Of a DNA stretch of 64,000 bases, positions 7,070-15,340 are shown one piece after another. Within the stretch, counting starts at the first letter, position 1, and every line of letters starts with the position of its first letter. Position numbers and translations under genes: made by a program. Source of the DNA: Deltaproteobacteria bacterium UBA5205 (GTDB taxonomy: Bacteria; Desulfobacterota; Syntrophorhabdia; Syntrophorhabdales; Syntrophorhabdaceae); the NCBI GenBank assembly GCA_002412715.1, contig DHVP01000034.1, positions 40,718-104,717 on the forward strand, in the 5' to 3' direction. The notes under the pieces are model-generated. The model saw nothing but the letters and a program-made list of their open reading frames with translations, did not search any database and was not told where the DNA came from.

Positions 7070-9190
7070 TCTCCCATGTTCCTTGAACCACGCAAAGGTT
7101 CGTGACAGTCCTTCGTCGATGGACACTTTGGGTTCCCACCGGAGCCGTTCCTTGATCCTTGTGTTGCTGAAACCGACGTCCGCGCTGGACGAACTCAGGC
7201 GGTACCGGGTCAGGACGGGGTTCCTGTGCATCATTTTGAAAGCGATCTCCTGGAACCGGACCGCCGAGGTTACGAACCAGTAGGGAAGGGACACCGAATG
7301 GGAGCGGGGGAAGAGTTCTCCCGCCAGCTTCCTCACATATCCCTTTTTTGTCGCCCCTTCGTCGTCGATGACATTGAATGTCTGGCCGGCGGATCTTTCA
7401 TCTTCAATGCACAGGATGATGGCGTCTATAAGATTGTCGATATAGACGAGGGGCAGTTTCATTCTTCCTTTGCCCAGTATCATGAACACCTTGTTGAACA
7501 GCGAGACACCGATAAGGGGGGTGAATACGGGACCTCTCGGCCCGTAGATCGTGGCGGGCCTCAATATGACCGCCGGAACCCTGCCGTTCAAGGTGCCGTT
7601 CGGCGACATCAATCCCCTCGCCGTCTTTTCCGCTTCCAGTTTTGAAAAGGTGTAGAATCCCCTGGCCCCGGGGTTCTCTTCGAGCGCGCTGTCCTCCGTG
7701 ATCACCGCGCCTTTTTTGAGACCGCTCATCTGGTAGACGCTCATGGAACTGATATAGATCACACGTCTGACCTTCAGCTGGCGGGACAGTCTCATGACCC
7801 TTTCCGTTCCCCTGACCGTCGTTTCGTCAAAGGTATCCCAGTCACCCTCCTGGGCCGCGGCGGCATGGACCACGTAATCCATTCCGTCGATGGCCTCCGC
7901 CACTGCCAGTTCATCCCGGAGGTCTCCATAATGCACATCGACGCCGAGTGCCCTGAAGGGCTCGATGTCCGTCAGTTTCCTTACGAGAACGCGAACAAAA
8001 TACCCTTTTTCGACGAGGGTCTCCGTCAACCTTCTGCCAAGAAATCCCCCGGCTCCCGTTACGAGCACCCTTTCCTTTGCAGGGTCCCATGCCGCGGCAG
8101 CGGGCGCGGGAACGTTGGTGAAGACGGGATGAAGCTTGCCCGCATCCTTCCACACCCGGTCCATAACCCCAAGCACATCGAGAGCGCTTTCGGCCGAAAC
8201 GGGCGGCTCTCCCGATTGAAGGATGGAATCATAGAATCCGTGGATGAGATTTCTCATCCCCGAGTAGGGTTTCAGTTTCCCTGTGACGAACCTGTATACG
8301 TTGGAAAACGTCTGCGTGGTTAGCGCACGGGCCGTACCGAGGTTGGTGACGATCTTTGTCACCGCGCCGGGCAGCCCGGTCAACCGGTTGGCGACCATGG
8401 TCATATTATTGAAGTCAACGGTGACGATCCCCTTTTTATGGTAGATCTTCAGGAAGTGCTGGAACGGTCTCGCATTGAACGAGATGGTGAGCTTGCCGAC
8501 GGCCCTTTCGCCATTCACCATGATATGGAGTTCGTCGGAGAGACCCTGAAAAAGTGCCCCGCAGGATCGGGCCATCGTTTCGATCCCGACGGGCCTGCCT
8601 GTGTACTCCAGCATCAGATAGAGGGGGTGGGTCAGGAAATCATGGAAAAGGCCCCCGGGCAGGGAGTATATCCAGGAGATCTCGTTGGAGCTGCGATAGC
8701 CCATGATCTCGGGAATCCGGGGGTTGATGCCGTAATAACTTTCTACATAGGTGATATCCTCGGGGGGCAGGTCCTTCAAGACCTCTTTCGCTTTAAGCAT
8801 CCACGGGTCGAAGAGATGGTTGTGGTCCACGCAAAGCTGCACGCCCTTTTGAGCCGCGACATTGTAGAGTCTCGCGGCGCTTGCACGGTCCGTTGTCATC
8901 GGTTTTTCGACAAAGACGTGGTTGCCCAGGTTCATTGCCGCTTCCGCCAGGGCCGCGTGTGTCTGCGGGGGAGTGGTGATGTGCACGACGTCCGTGGCTT
9001 CCTTGCGAATCATCTCCTCGAGGTCGCTGTAACAATTCTTGATGCCGTATCTGTCGCTGACCTTCCTGAGTGCCTTCTCGTCCCTGTCGGCCACGGCACA
9101 GACGGTGGCCCCCGGATGCGCCTCAATGAAGGCATAGTGATAATGAAAAATAGTCCCGCAACCGACAATCCCTACTTTGAGCTTATCCAT
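7067..9190 (-). CDS. Gfo/Idh/MocA oxidoreductase fused to NAD-dependent epimerase/dehydratase
   Basis: This 707-aa protein joins two enzymes. Residues 1 to about 365 are a Gfo/Idh/MocA oxidoreductase: Rossmann motif GIVGCGTIF, the EKPMTTD motif and a conserved DHNHLF region. Residues about 378-707 are an extended-SDR epimerase: TGAGGFLG nucleotide motif, YISSMSVY, YTFSK (catalytic Tyr-x-x-x-Lys) and RPATIYGP. The pairing suggests two consecutive steps on one nucleotide sugar, for example oxidation and then epimerisation or reduction; the substrate is unknown. The start has GGAGG 8 bp upstream. It overlaps the preceding GT4 gene by 8 bp. Separate proteins would be the usual arrangement, so the fusion is notable. 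Confidence 0.9.
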   Translation of the reverse strand: MDKLKVGIVGCGTIFHYHYAFIEAHPGATVCAVADRDEKALRKVSDRYGIKNCYSDLEEMIRKEATDVVHITTPPQTHAALAEAAMNLGNHVFVEKPMTTDRASAARLYNVAAQKGVQLCVDHNHLFDPWMLKAKEVLKDLPPEDITYVESYYGINPRIPEIMGYRSSNEISWIYSLPGGLFHDFLTHPLYLMLEYTGRPVGIETMARSCGALFQGLSDELHIMVNGERAVGKLTISFNARPFQHFLKIYHKKGIVTVDFNNMTMVANRLTGLPGAVTKIVTNLGTARALTTQTFSNVYRFVTGKLKPYSGMRNLIHGFYDSILQSGEPPVSAESALDVLGVMDRVWKDAGKLHPVFTNVPAPAAAAWDPAKERVLVTGAGGFLGRRLTETLVEKGYFVRVLVRKLTDIEPFRALGVDVHYGDLRDELAVAEAIDGMDYVVHAAAAQEGDWDTFDETTVRGTERVMRLSRQLKVRRVIYISSMSVYQMSGLKKGAVITEDSALEENPGARGFYTFSKLEAEKTARGLMSPNGTLNGRVPAVILRPATIYGPRGPVFTPLIGVSLFNKVFMILGKGRMKLPLVYIDNLIDAIILCIEDERSAGQTFNVIDDEGATKKGYVRKLAGELFPRSHSVSLPYWFVTSAVRFQEIAFKMMHRNPVLTRYRLSSSSADVGFSNTRIKERLRWEPKVSIDEGLSRTFAWFKEHGR

Positions 9191-10343
9191 TTGACGCTTC
9201 CTCCCTTTTATTAAGCATGGACAAATAACACTTCTCTATTCTTTGTATCCACAACGAACGGTCGAAATCCCGCATGACCTTCCTTTGTGCGTTATGCGAT
9301 ATCGTCATATACCTGTTGCCGTCGCGGACCAGCGCTTCGACGGCCCGGCAGAGCGATCCCGTATCCCCGGGCTCCACGAGCAGGCCGTCAACGCCATGGT
9401 CGATAACCTCGGGTATCCCGCCGACAGCCGTGGAAACAACGGGGATACCGTGCTTCATCGCCTCGAGGACGGTCAGCGGAATGCCCTCCGTCGAGGAGGC
9501 TATGACCAGCATGTCCAGGCATGAATAGACGTCTTCCATCCGGTCGATGAAACCGGTGAACTTCACTTTTCCATCCAGCCCCAGGCTCATGGTCAGGCCT
9601 TTGAGGCAATCCCGTTCGGGACCGTCCCCGACAACGACGAACCTGAGATGGTCATATTTCCCCGAGAGCTCCCGGGCAACCTCAAGAAACCCGGGGATGT
9701 TCTTTTCGGGGCTCAGCCTGCCTACTATGCCTATCAGGAACTCGCCGTCATACTTGCGGACCTCGGACGAGGGTCCGTCGACGCCGCCGTGGTCGTCGCT
9801 CTCCACGGTAACGGCGTTGCGGATGGTCGTCATCCTCTCCTGCCGGACACCGCTTGCGCTAAGGACACGGCGGATCTGGTCGGACACCGGTAAGAGCCGG
9901 TCGAAGAAACGCAGGGCGAAACGGTCGCACTGCTCGTAGAGGCGCAGCCGCGCATCGATGGGAACAAAGCCGTGGATCGTCGCGACTACGGGACACCGCG
10001 ATAGCCTGGCCGCCATGAGCCCCACGATATCGGCGCGATAACCGTGGGTATGGACAATGCCGACATTCGCCGAGCGGATGAACCTGACAAGGCGGGGAAT
10101 ATTGTCGAGATCCAGGGTTCGCCTGAGCCAGAAAACGGTATTCGGAATGCCTTTCTCCTCCATCCGTGTCACAAACTCGTTCTGGCGGAACCGGGCATTC
10201 ACAAAAGAGCCGACCACCAAATTAAAGCGTGACCTGTCGATGGCGTCGGCAAGATTGAGAACGACACGCTCGGCCCCTCCGAAGTGCGCCGGAGCGATAA
10301 GGTGGAGCACCGTGATTGCCTGTGCCTGAGATCCGGCTGTCAT
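9183..10343 (-). CDS. Glycosyltransferase family 4
   Basis: A 386-aa GT-B enzyme starts at 10343, where its ATG overlaps the TGA of the preceding acetyltransferase gene as ATGA. Longer in-frame starts upstream would add a low-complexity Arg/Gly segment that is only an alternative reading of that gene. Motifs: APAHFGGAERV near the N-terminus, HTHGYRAD, GRLSPEKN (start of the donor domain) and SSTEGIPLTVLEAM with the E-x7-E type signature, then PVVSTAVGGIPEV. It is likely to add one sugar to the lipid-linked repeat unit in the cytoplasm. Confidence 0.9.
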   Translation of the reverse strand: MTAGSQAQAITVLHLIAPAHFGGAERVVLNLADAIDRSRFNLVVGSFVNARFRQNEFVTRMEEKGIPNTVFWLRRTLDLDNIPRLVRFIRSANVGIVHTHGYRADIVGLMAARLSRCPVVATIHGFVPIDARLRLYEQCDRFALRFFDRLLPVSDQIRRVLSASGVRQERMTTIRNAVTVESDDHGGVDGPSSEVRKYDGEFLIGIVGRLSPEKNIPGFLEVARELSGKYDHLRFVVVGDGPERDCLKGLTMSLGLDGKVKFTGFIDRMEDVYSCLDMLVIASSTEGIPLTVLEAMKHGIPVVSTAVGGIPEVIDHGVDGLLVEPGDTGSLCRAVEALVRDGNRYMTISHNAQRKVMRDFDRSLWIQRIEKCYLSMLNKREEASNG

Positions 10344-10954
10344 GACTTCACCGAGATGGTCAGGACGGGCCGGCCCTTTCGCCAGCCATCGACCTTCTTG
10401 ATGGCTTTCGCCGGATTTCCGGCAACCAGCGTAAATGGTGCGACATCTTTCGTTACCACCGCCCCGGCGGCCACCACTGCCCCCTCCCCTACGGTCACCC
10501 CTTTCAGGATCATGGCCCGGCATCCGATCCAGACCCCGTTGCCGATGATGACCGGCCGGACGCCCTCGGCGCCATTGCCGGCGGAATGATAGTCGCGGTC
10601 CATTATGACACAGTCCCAGGCTATGATTACCCCCTGTCCGATCCGTACCAGTCTGCCTGCATGGATCTCGGTCCGATCGCCGATGGAACAGCTCTTTCCT
10701 ATCCTGATCCGTGCCTTGTCCCCGCGCGCCGGCCCCATGCAGGAAAGTTTGACACCGGGCCAGAAATCGGTAAGGTCACCGACCGAAATGGAACCATGCC
10801 GATTAAGGATCTTTAGTTTCCCCCGCACTGACACGAGCGCCGGCCGTTCGAATCTCATCGAGACCATGTATCCCCGTGCGAAGCGAAGACCGTCCGCCAG
10901 GATCGTCCATAGAGACTTGTGCCTGATTTTGTTTACGAGGTCGGATAGTCTCAT
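10340..10954 (-). CDS. Hexapeptide-repeat (left-handed beta-helix) acyltransferase
   Basis: The 204-aa protein has the imperfect hexapeptide repeats of the LbetaH fold (IRIGKSCSIGDRTEIHAG, VIIGNGVWIG, GVTVGEGAVVAAGAVVTKDV) and the typical ending PFTLVAGNPAKAIKKV. The catalytic His is probably in MDRDYHS. It is related to WbbJ/WcaF-type O-acetyltransferases acting on sugars. It overlaps the downstream GT4 gene by 4 bp and follows the ATP-grasp gene directly, so it is co-expressed with both. An acyl-modified exopolysaccharide is the likely outcome. Confidence 0.88.
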   Translation of the reverse strand: MRLSDLVNKIRHKSLWTILADGLRFARGYMVSMRFERPALVSVRGKLKILNRHGSISVGDLTDFWPGVKLSCMGPARGDKARIRIGKSCSIGDRTEIHAGRLVRIGQGVIIAWDCVIMDRDYHSAGNGAEGVRPVIIGNGVWIGCRAMILKGVTVGEGAVVAAGAVVTKDVAPFTLVAGNPAKAIKKVDGWRKGRPVLTISVKS

Positions 10955-12148
10955 CTATTCCCAGATACCTTCCAGCGAGTCATGAGACTTCGGGTGAAGT
11001 GTCCTCTGCTTGACGATCTTGGTGATGAAATCGAAGCCGAAGGTGAGAAAGGGCATGGGATCCTTGAGACAGAAATCGTCGAAGGCGACCCCCGGGCCGA
11101 AAAGTCTGCAGTATTCCCTGAGAAACCCCATCTTGTCCCCTGCACACCGGAGTGCCTCGGGCAGGGTCCTTAAATCCCCCCACAGCCATCTCGTCACGAC
11201 CCCCTTTTTGAAGCCGTCAACGCCTTCAGCGTCACCGTCACGGGCCATCCTGTACACCAGGTAGGGAAAATCCACCCCGCTGGCGATCCCCTGCACCAGG
11301 GAGCCCCAGAACCGTGGATTGATGTCGATCAGGTAAGGTATGCCGGTTCCCTCCTCGACGATGAAATCGGCCTGGCAAATCCCGTGCCAGTTTAGTTTTT
11401 CGAGCAGCCTCTTCAAGTGCGCAACCGCCGCCGGACTGTCAATGCTCACCCTCAGCGTCGCCTGGCCGCCGGTAAAAGGAAGGTCTCTTAGCTGCTTGTA
11501 AACGACGTGGCCCTTCAACTGCCCGTGATTGAACAGCATGGCAACGCAGTGCACCGTCCCGGCGATCTTCTCCTGTATGGAAAACCTCTCCCACGGCCTG
11601 TCCATGTAAGTAACGCCGGACAGGAGGGTCTTAAGTTCCCTCTCTGTCGAGACATGGGTAATCCCCCAGGCGCCGCCGCCCTGATGCGGTTTTATGAGCA
11701 CGGGGAAACGCGGCCGCGAGGACTTAAGGTGCCCGTTTCTCAATTCCCCCGCGGTGAAGGTCCGCGGTACGGGTATGCCGAGCGATCCGGCCAGCGGCAT
11801 CCACCTGTCCTTGTTGTGCGCCGTGAGAACCTGGTCGTAGTCGGGGATGGCCATGGCGACGTGCGGCGAAACCACGTCCTTGTATTTTGACAGGAGAAAT
11901 GTCTCTTCGAAGACAGGTATGAGGACCCGTGCCTTCAGGCGGTGCACGTTCTCTATTATGCAGTCGATAAAGCCCTCCTGGTCCTTGAAGGGCGAGGGAT
12001 AGATGAAATGACCCTTGGAAAAACGGGATGCGAAGCACATGGAGCGGGGCACGAAGTCGGCGGTGTAGACATCGATCCCCTTCTCGCCGAGGCTCCTGAC
12101 GATGGCATAGGCTATTCTGTTCTTTGCGTTGGTTACGATAACACTCAT
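10955..12148 (-). CDS. ATP-grasp enzyme (carbamoyl-phosphate-synthase-like), first of four
   Basis: The 397-aa protein has an N-terminal pre-ATP-grasp region (VIVTNAKNRIAYAIVRSLGEKG), the ATP-binding lysine segment FPVLIKPHQGGGAWGI, FSIQEKIAG, and the metal-binding end YLIDINPRFWGSL. These features mark carboxylate-amine/thiol ligases that form an acyl-phosphate intermediate. The start overlaps the stop of the preceding ATP-grasp gene (ATGA). It differs clearly from the two paralogues upstream. Such ligases in polysaccharide loci could attach amino acids to uronic acid or aspartyl groups, but the substrate is inferred only. Confidence 0.85.
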   Translation of the reverse strand: MSVIVTNAKNRIAYAIVRSLGEKGIDVYTADFVPRSMCFASRFSKGHFIYPSPFKDQEGFIDCIIENVHRLKARVLIPVFEETFLLSKYKDVVSPHVAMAIPDYDQVLTAHNKDRWMPLAGSLGIPVPRTFTAGELRNGHLKSSRPRFPVLIKPHQGGGAWGITHVSTERELKTLLSGVTYMDRPWERFSIQEKIAGTVHCVAMLFNHGQLKGHVVYKQLRDLPFTGGQATLRVSIDSPAAVAHLKRLLEKLNWHGICQADFIVEEGTGIPYLIDINPRFWGSLVQGIASGVDFPYLVYRMARDGDAEGVDGFKKGVVTRWLWGDLRTLPEALRCAGDKMGFLREYCRLFGPGVAFDDFCLKDPMPFLTFGFDFITKIVKQRTLHPKSHDSLEGIWE

Positions 12149-13353
12149 GAGAGGCTGCAGAATCTCCTTTTCAATAAATTGTCCGCATGCTCCCTCAACT
12201 GTTCGAAGAACGGCCTGGGATCCTTGAGATCGAATATGGCAAAGGACTTTCTGCCCAGGTACGGCCTCACATAATCCCAGAGGGAGAGGGACTCCATTTT
12301 GTGGTTGAGGACGGTATGGAGAACATCCTTGTATTCGTGGATCCAGTAGACGTTCTCCCTGAAGGAATCGACCCTGACCTTCTTGTTGAGAACGGAATCA
12401 GCGTACATAATGTAGGGGAAATTGATCCCGCTGGCGACACAGAGTCCCAGGTAGAATATGAACCGGGGATTGATCTCTATGAGCTTGTACCGGTTGTCGC
12501 GTGGATCATATTTCCATTCTATCTCGGAAAAACCATAAAAACCTAAATCCCTGAGCAGACTGTAACTCAGCTCATCGACACCGGCGATCTTTTCGCTTCT
12601 CGCGACCCTCCCCTGCCCGTATCTCGGCGGGTCCTGTCTCATCTTCCTCGATGTCATCGAGGCGAGAAGCTCCCCTGACCGGTCGATGTAAGAGACATAC
12701 TGGATCATCTGCTTGCTGTCCGGGCCGGGGATTATGTCGCATATCATCATTTTGAACCTGTCACTCGTAAAATCGTCGGTAACGTTCCTGTAGTTGCTCA
12801 CCAGGTCGTCGAAATTATGGATCTCGAGCATCTTGAAACCGAATTTTCTGAGAAAGAGGTGTGCGAGGCCGGGTTTGAGAAGACATGGGAACGTTATTTC
12901 GTCCCTGAGCGTATTCAGTTCATCGACGGATCGCGGATGAAACGTCTTCGGGACGGAGATTCCGCGCTTGCGCAGGTTCTCGTACAGAGTCTTTTTGTTC
13001 AGGATCCCGGCAATGACATTGCCGTTTGGCATCGGGATTATATAATGTTGCGACAGGATGGCCTTGTGCCCCGCCAGGAATTCGACACCGTAATCTTTCG
13101 TGGGTATGATAAGACTGCCCGACCATTCAGAGGCCTTTTTCAAAAGGTGATCGAGGAGTCGGTGTGGTTCTTCGATAAAACCGGGAATCATGACGGATTC
13201 CGTAACATATCGCGAATATCTCCCTAATTCCTCGGACTCCCGATCATAGATGACTATGCTCTGGACCCCCTTTTCGCTGAGCGCCCTGATAACCTGGTAT
13301 CCCAAACCCGTAGCATTGATGATAATGGCCTTCTGTTTCAAAGGGATTTTCAT
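12145..13353 (-). CDS. ATP-grasp enzyme, paralogue A of a tandem pair
   Basis: A 402-aa ATP-grasp protein whose ATG at 13353 overlaps the preceding stop codon (ATGA); another ATG lies 9 bp further upstream. N-terminal Rossmann-like fold (AIIINATGLGYQVIRALSEKG), ATP-binding ITFPCLLKPGLAH, a cluster MMICDIIPGPDSKQM, and metal-binding YKLIEINPRFIFY. It is strikingly similar to the next gene upstream (13350-14534), sharing ASMTSRKMRQDPPRYGQGR and GFSEIEWKYDPRD, so the pair arose by duplication. The C-terminal 70 residues (WIHEYKDVLHTVLNHKME) are outside the core and conserved in both. The ligated substrate is unknown. Confidence 0.86.
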   Translation of the reverse strand: MKIPLKQKAIIINATGLGYQVIRALSEKGVQSIVIYDRESEELGRYSRYVTESVMIPGFIEEPHRLLDHLLKKASEWSGSLIIPTKDYGVEFLAGHKAILSQHYIIPMPNGNVIAGILNKKTLYENLRKRGISVPKTFHPRSVDELNTLRDEITFPCLLKPGLAHLFLRKFGFKMLEIHNFDDLVSNYRNVTDDFTSDRFKMMICDIIPGPDSKQMIQYVSYIDRSGELLASMTSRKMRQDPPRYGQGRVARSEKIAGVDELSYSLLRDLGFYGFSEIEWKYDPRDNRYKLIEINPRFIFYLGLCVASGINFPYIMYADSVLNKKVRVDSFRENVYWIHEYKDVLHTVLNHKMESLSLWDYVRPYLGRKSFAIFDLKDPRPFFEQLREHADNLLKRRFCSLS

Positions 13354-14534
13354 GATCTCCATTTCCTTAGCATATTGTTGACATGTTGCCTCCACTGCTC
13401 GTAAAAAGGTCGCATATCCTTCAAGTCCAGGATGGCAAGTGATTTCTTGCCCAGGTAGGGCCTTGCGTAATCCCAGAAGGAGAGAGTTTCCATCCTGTGG
13501 TTGAGGACCGTATGGAGAACATCTTTGTACTCATGGATCCAGTAAACGTTTTCCCTGAATGAATCCATCCTGACCTTCTTGTTGTGGACGAGGTCCGCAT
13601 ATTGGATGTAGGGAAAATTGATTCCACAAGCAACGCAAAGACCAATATAGAATATGAAGCGTGGATTGATCTCGATGAGCTTATAGATACCGTCACGGGG
13701 GTCGTACTTCCATTCTATCTCGGAGAACCCTCGATAGCCCAACCCGCTGAGAAGCTTGCGGCTTTGTTCGTCAACAGCGGCGACCTTTTCGCTCTTCGCG
13801 ATCCTTCCCTGACCATACCTCGGCGGGTCCTGCCTCATCTTCCTCGACGTCATCGAGGCGAGAAGCTCCCCCGACTGGTCGATGTAAGAGACATACTGGA
13901 CCATCTGTTTGCTGTCCGGGCCGGGGATGATGTCGCATATCATCATGTTGAACTCATCGTGCGTGAAGTCCCGCGTAAGATTTCTGTAGTTCCTCACAAG
14001 ATCGTCATAGTTATATATCTCCATCATCTTGAAATCGAATCTGCTCGAAAAAAGGTGTCCGAGGCCGGGTTTCAATAAACAGGGAAACGTAATATTCCCT
14101 TTGAGCATGTTCAGTTCATCCATCGATCGCGGACAGTGGATCCCCGGGACCGCGATTCCCATATCCCGGGCCAATGCATAAAGAGATTTCTTGTTAACGA
14201 TGGTATCAATAAGATCGGGACCGGGAGTGGGCACAATGTAATGGTCCGACAAGCTATCCCTGTTGTCTGCCAGGAATTTTACGCCGTGGTCACCGGTAGG
14301 GATTATCATAGTGCCATGCCACTTGTCCGCCTTTCTCATCAGAAGATCCATCAACAGCCCGGTTTCGTCAAAAAAACGGGGTAGCTTGTGTGATTCGACG
14401 GCATATCTCGAATACTGGGCGATCTCGTCGCGCTCGTGGCCGTAGATAACGATGCTGCCTATCCCCTTTTTCCCCAGGGCCTTCACGACCTGGTACCCCA
14501 GTTCCCGCGCTGTCAGAATGATTACTTTTTCCAT
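13350..14534 (-). CDS. ATP-grasp enzyme, paralogue B of a tandem pair
   Basis: The 394-aa protein is built like its neighbour: VIILTARELGYQVVKALGKKG, ITFPCLLKPGLGH, MMICDIIPGPDSKQM, YKLIEINPRFIFY and the same C-terminal extension. The N-terminal thirds of the two proteins differ more than the middle and C-terminal parts, suggesting different acceptor preferences with a shared nucleotide site, or gene conversion of the middle. Its start overlaps the GNAT gene by 13 bp. Both copies are intact with ATP- and metal-binding residues kept, so neither looks like a dying duplicate. Confidence 0.86.
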   Translation of the reverse strand: MEKVIILTARELGYQVVKALGKKGIGSIVIYGHERDEIAQYSRYAVESHKLPRFFDETGLLMDLLMRKADKWHGTMIIPTGDHGVKFLADNRDSLSDHYIVPTPGPDLIDTIVNKKSLYALARDMGIAVPGIHCPRSMDELNMLKGNITFPCLLKPGLGHLFSSRFDFKMMEIYNYDDLVRNYRNLTRDFTHDEFNMMICDIIPGPDSKQMVQYVSYIDQSGELLASMTSRKMRQDPPRYGQGRIAKSEKVAAVDEQSRKLLSGLGYRGFSEIEWKYDPRDGIYKLIEINPRFIFYIGLCVACGINFPYIQYADLVHNKKVRMDSFRENVYWIHEYKDVLHTVLNHRMETLSFWDYARPYLGKKSLAILDLKDMRPFYEQWRQHVNNMLRKWRS

Positions 14535-15328
14535 GGTCTTCTCTCCGAAAGAACTATATCCCGTGGCATTCCCCTGTGTGAGAACGCGGTCTCGAACCTC
14601 AAAAACAGTTTTCTGTAAAACTCAAGGCGGCGTGGCCGGTCGATGAAGGTCAGGCCTTTGCAGGTATTGACCGCATATGGGAAAGTAAGGATGTAGCCCG
14701 TGCAGAGGTATCCAATCCGTGAAAACCGCATCGCCGAAAAGACGCGGTGTATTGTCCGGTTCCATCTCATCCCGGATATTATGCACCGGTGGAAGCCCCT
14801 GTCGTACAGGGATCGGGCTGATGCCGCAAGCAGGCATTCGATGATCCTCTCCCCCCTGTACTTTTGCCGCACGTATCCGTTGTATGCATAGATTTCCCTG
14901 TCTTTCAGCCGGATGGTCGCCTGGATCTCGGGGATACGGCTTTCACGCGTCGCGAACCATGCATATCCCGCTATCTGTTTTTTGTCCTCGCAAATGAAAC
15001 AGTGCCCGCCCATCAGGATTCTTTTGGCCGCCTCGGCCATGTCAAATGGGGGCTGAAATACAGGTTCCTCTGTTCCCTGAACGGCGAGGAGGGCCTCAAA
15101 AGCGTTGTAGTCCAGCGATGAGAGCTCCCTGAAGATGAGGCCCTCCCTGGATTTCCAGTCCGATGAAATAAGATCGCTTATGGAATAGCTGTAAAAAATC
15201 ATAGTGTGTCGGGAAAACATGTAACGTGTCACTCTTGTCAGTAAGCCATTCACGGTTGTTACCCTCGACTTTTGCCTCTTGTCATAGGATGCATCACCCG
15301 CCATACCATCTGACCCTTTCCATCCCAT
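14522..15328 (-). CDS. GNAT-family N-acyltransferase
   Basis: A 268-aa protein. The GNAT region spans about residues 65-215: FRELSSLDYNAF, CFICEDKKQIAGYAWF (beta4), a YVRQKYRGERIIECLL segment corresponding to the acetyl-CoA pyrophosphate loop (R/Q-x-x-G/A), and a GMRWNRTIHRVFSAMRFSRIGY segment near the end. It would transfer an acyl group from CoA to an amine. The start at 15328 has GAGGTGA upstream. A later ATG at 15202 removes a tail of low similarity and cannot be excluded. Between two ATP-grasp genes, it could acylate an amino group added by them. Confidence 0.75.
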   Translation of the reverse strand: MGWKGSDGMAGDASYDKRQKSRVTTVNGLLTRVTRYMFSRHTMIFYSYSISDLISSDWKSREGLIFRELSSLDYNAFEALLAVQGTEEPVFQPPFDMAEAAKRILMGGHCFICEDKKQIAGYAWFATRESRIPEIQATIRLKDREIYAYNGYVRQKYRGERIIECLLAASARSLYDRGFHRCIISGMRWNRTIHRVFSAMRFSRIGYLCTGYILTFPYAVNTCKGLTFIDRPRRLEFYRKLFLRFETAFSHRGMPRDIVLSERRPWKK

Positions 15329-15340
15329 CCGTTCACCTCT

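Noticed and set aside
10344..10523. 60-residue N-terminal extension of the GT4 at 9183
   Set aside because: It is another frame of the acetyltransferase gene; the ATGA start gives a normal GT4 N-terminus.
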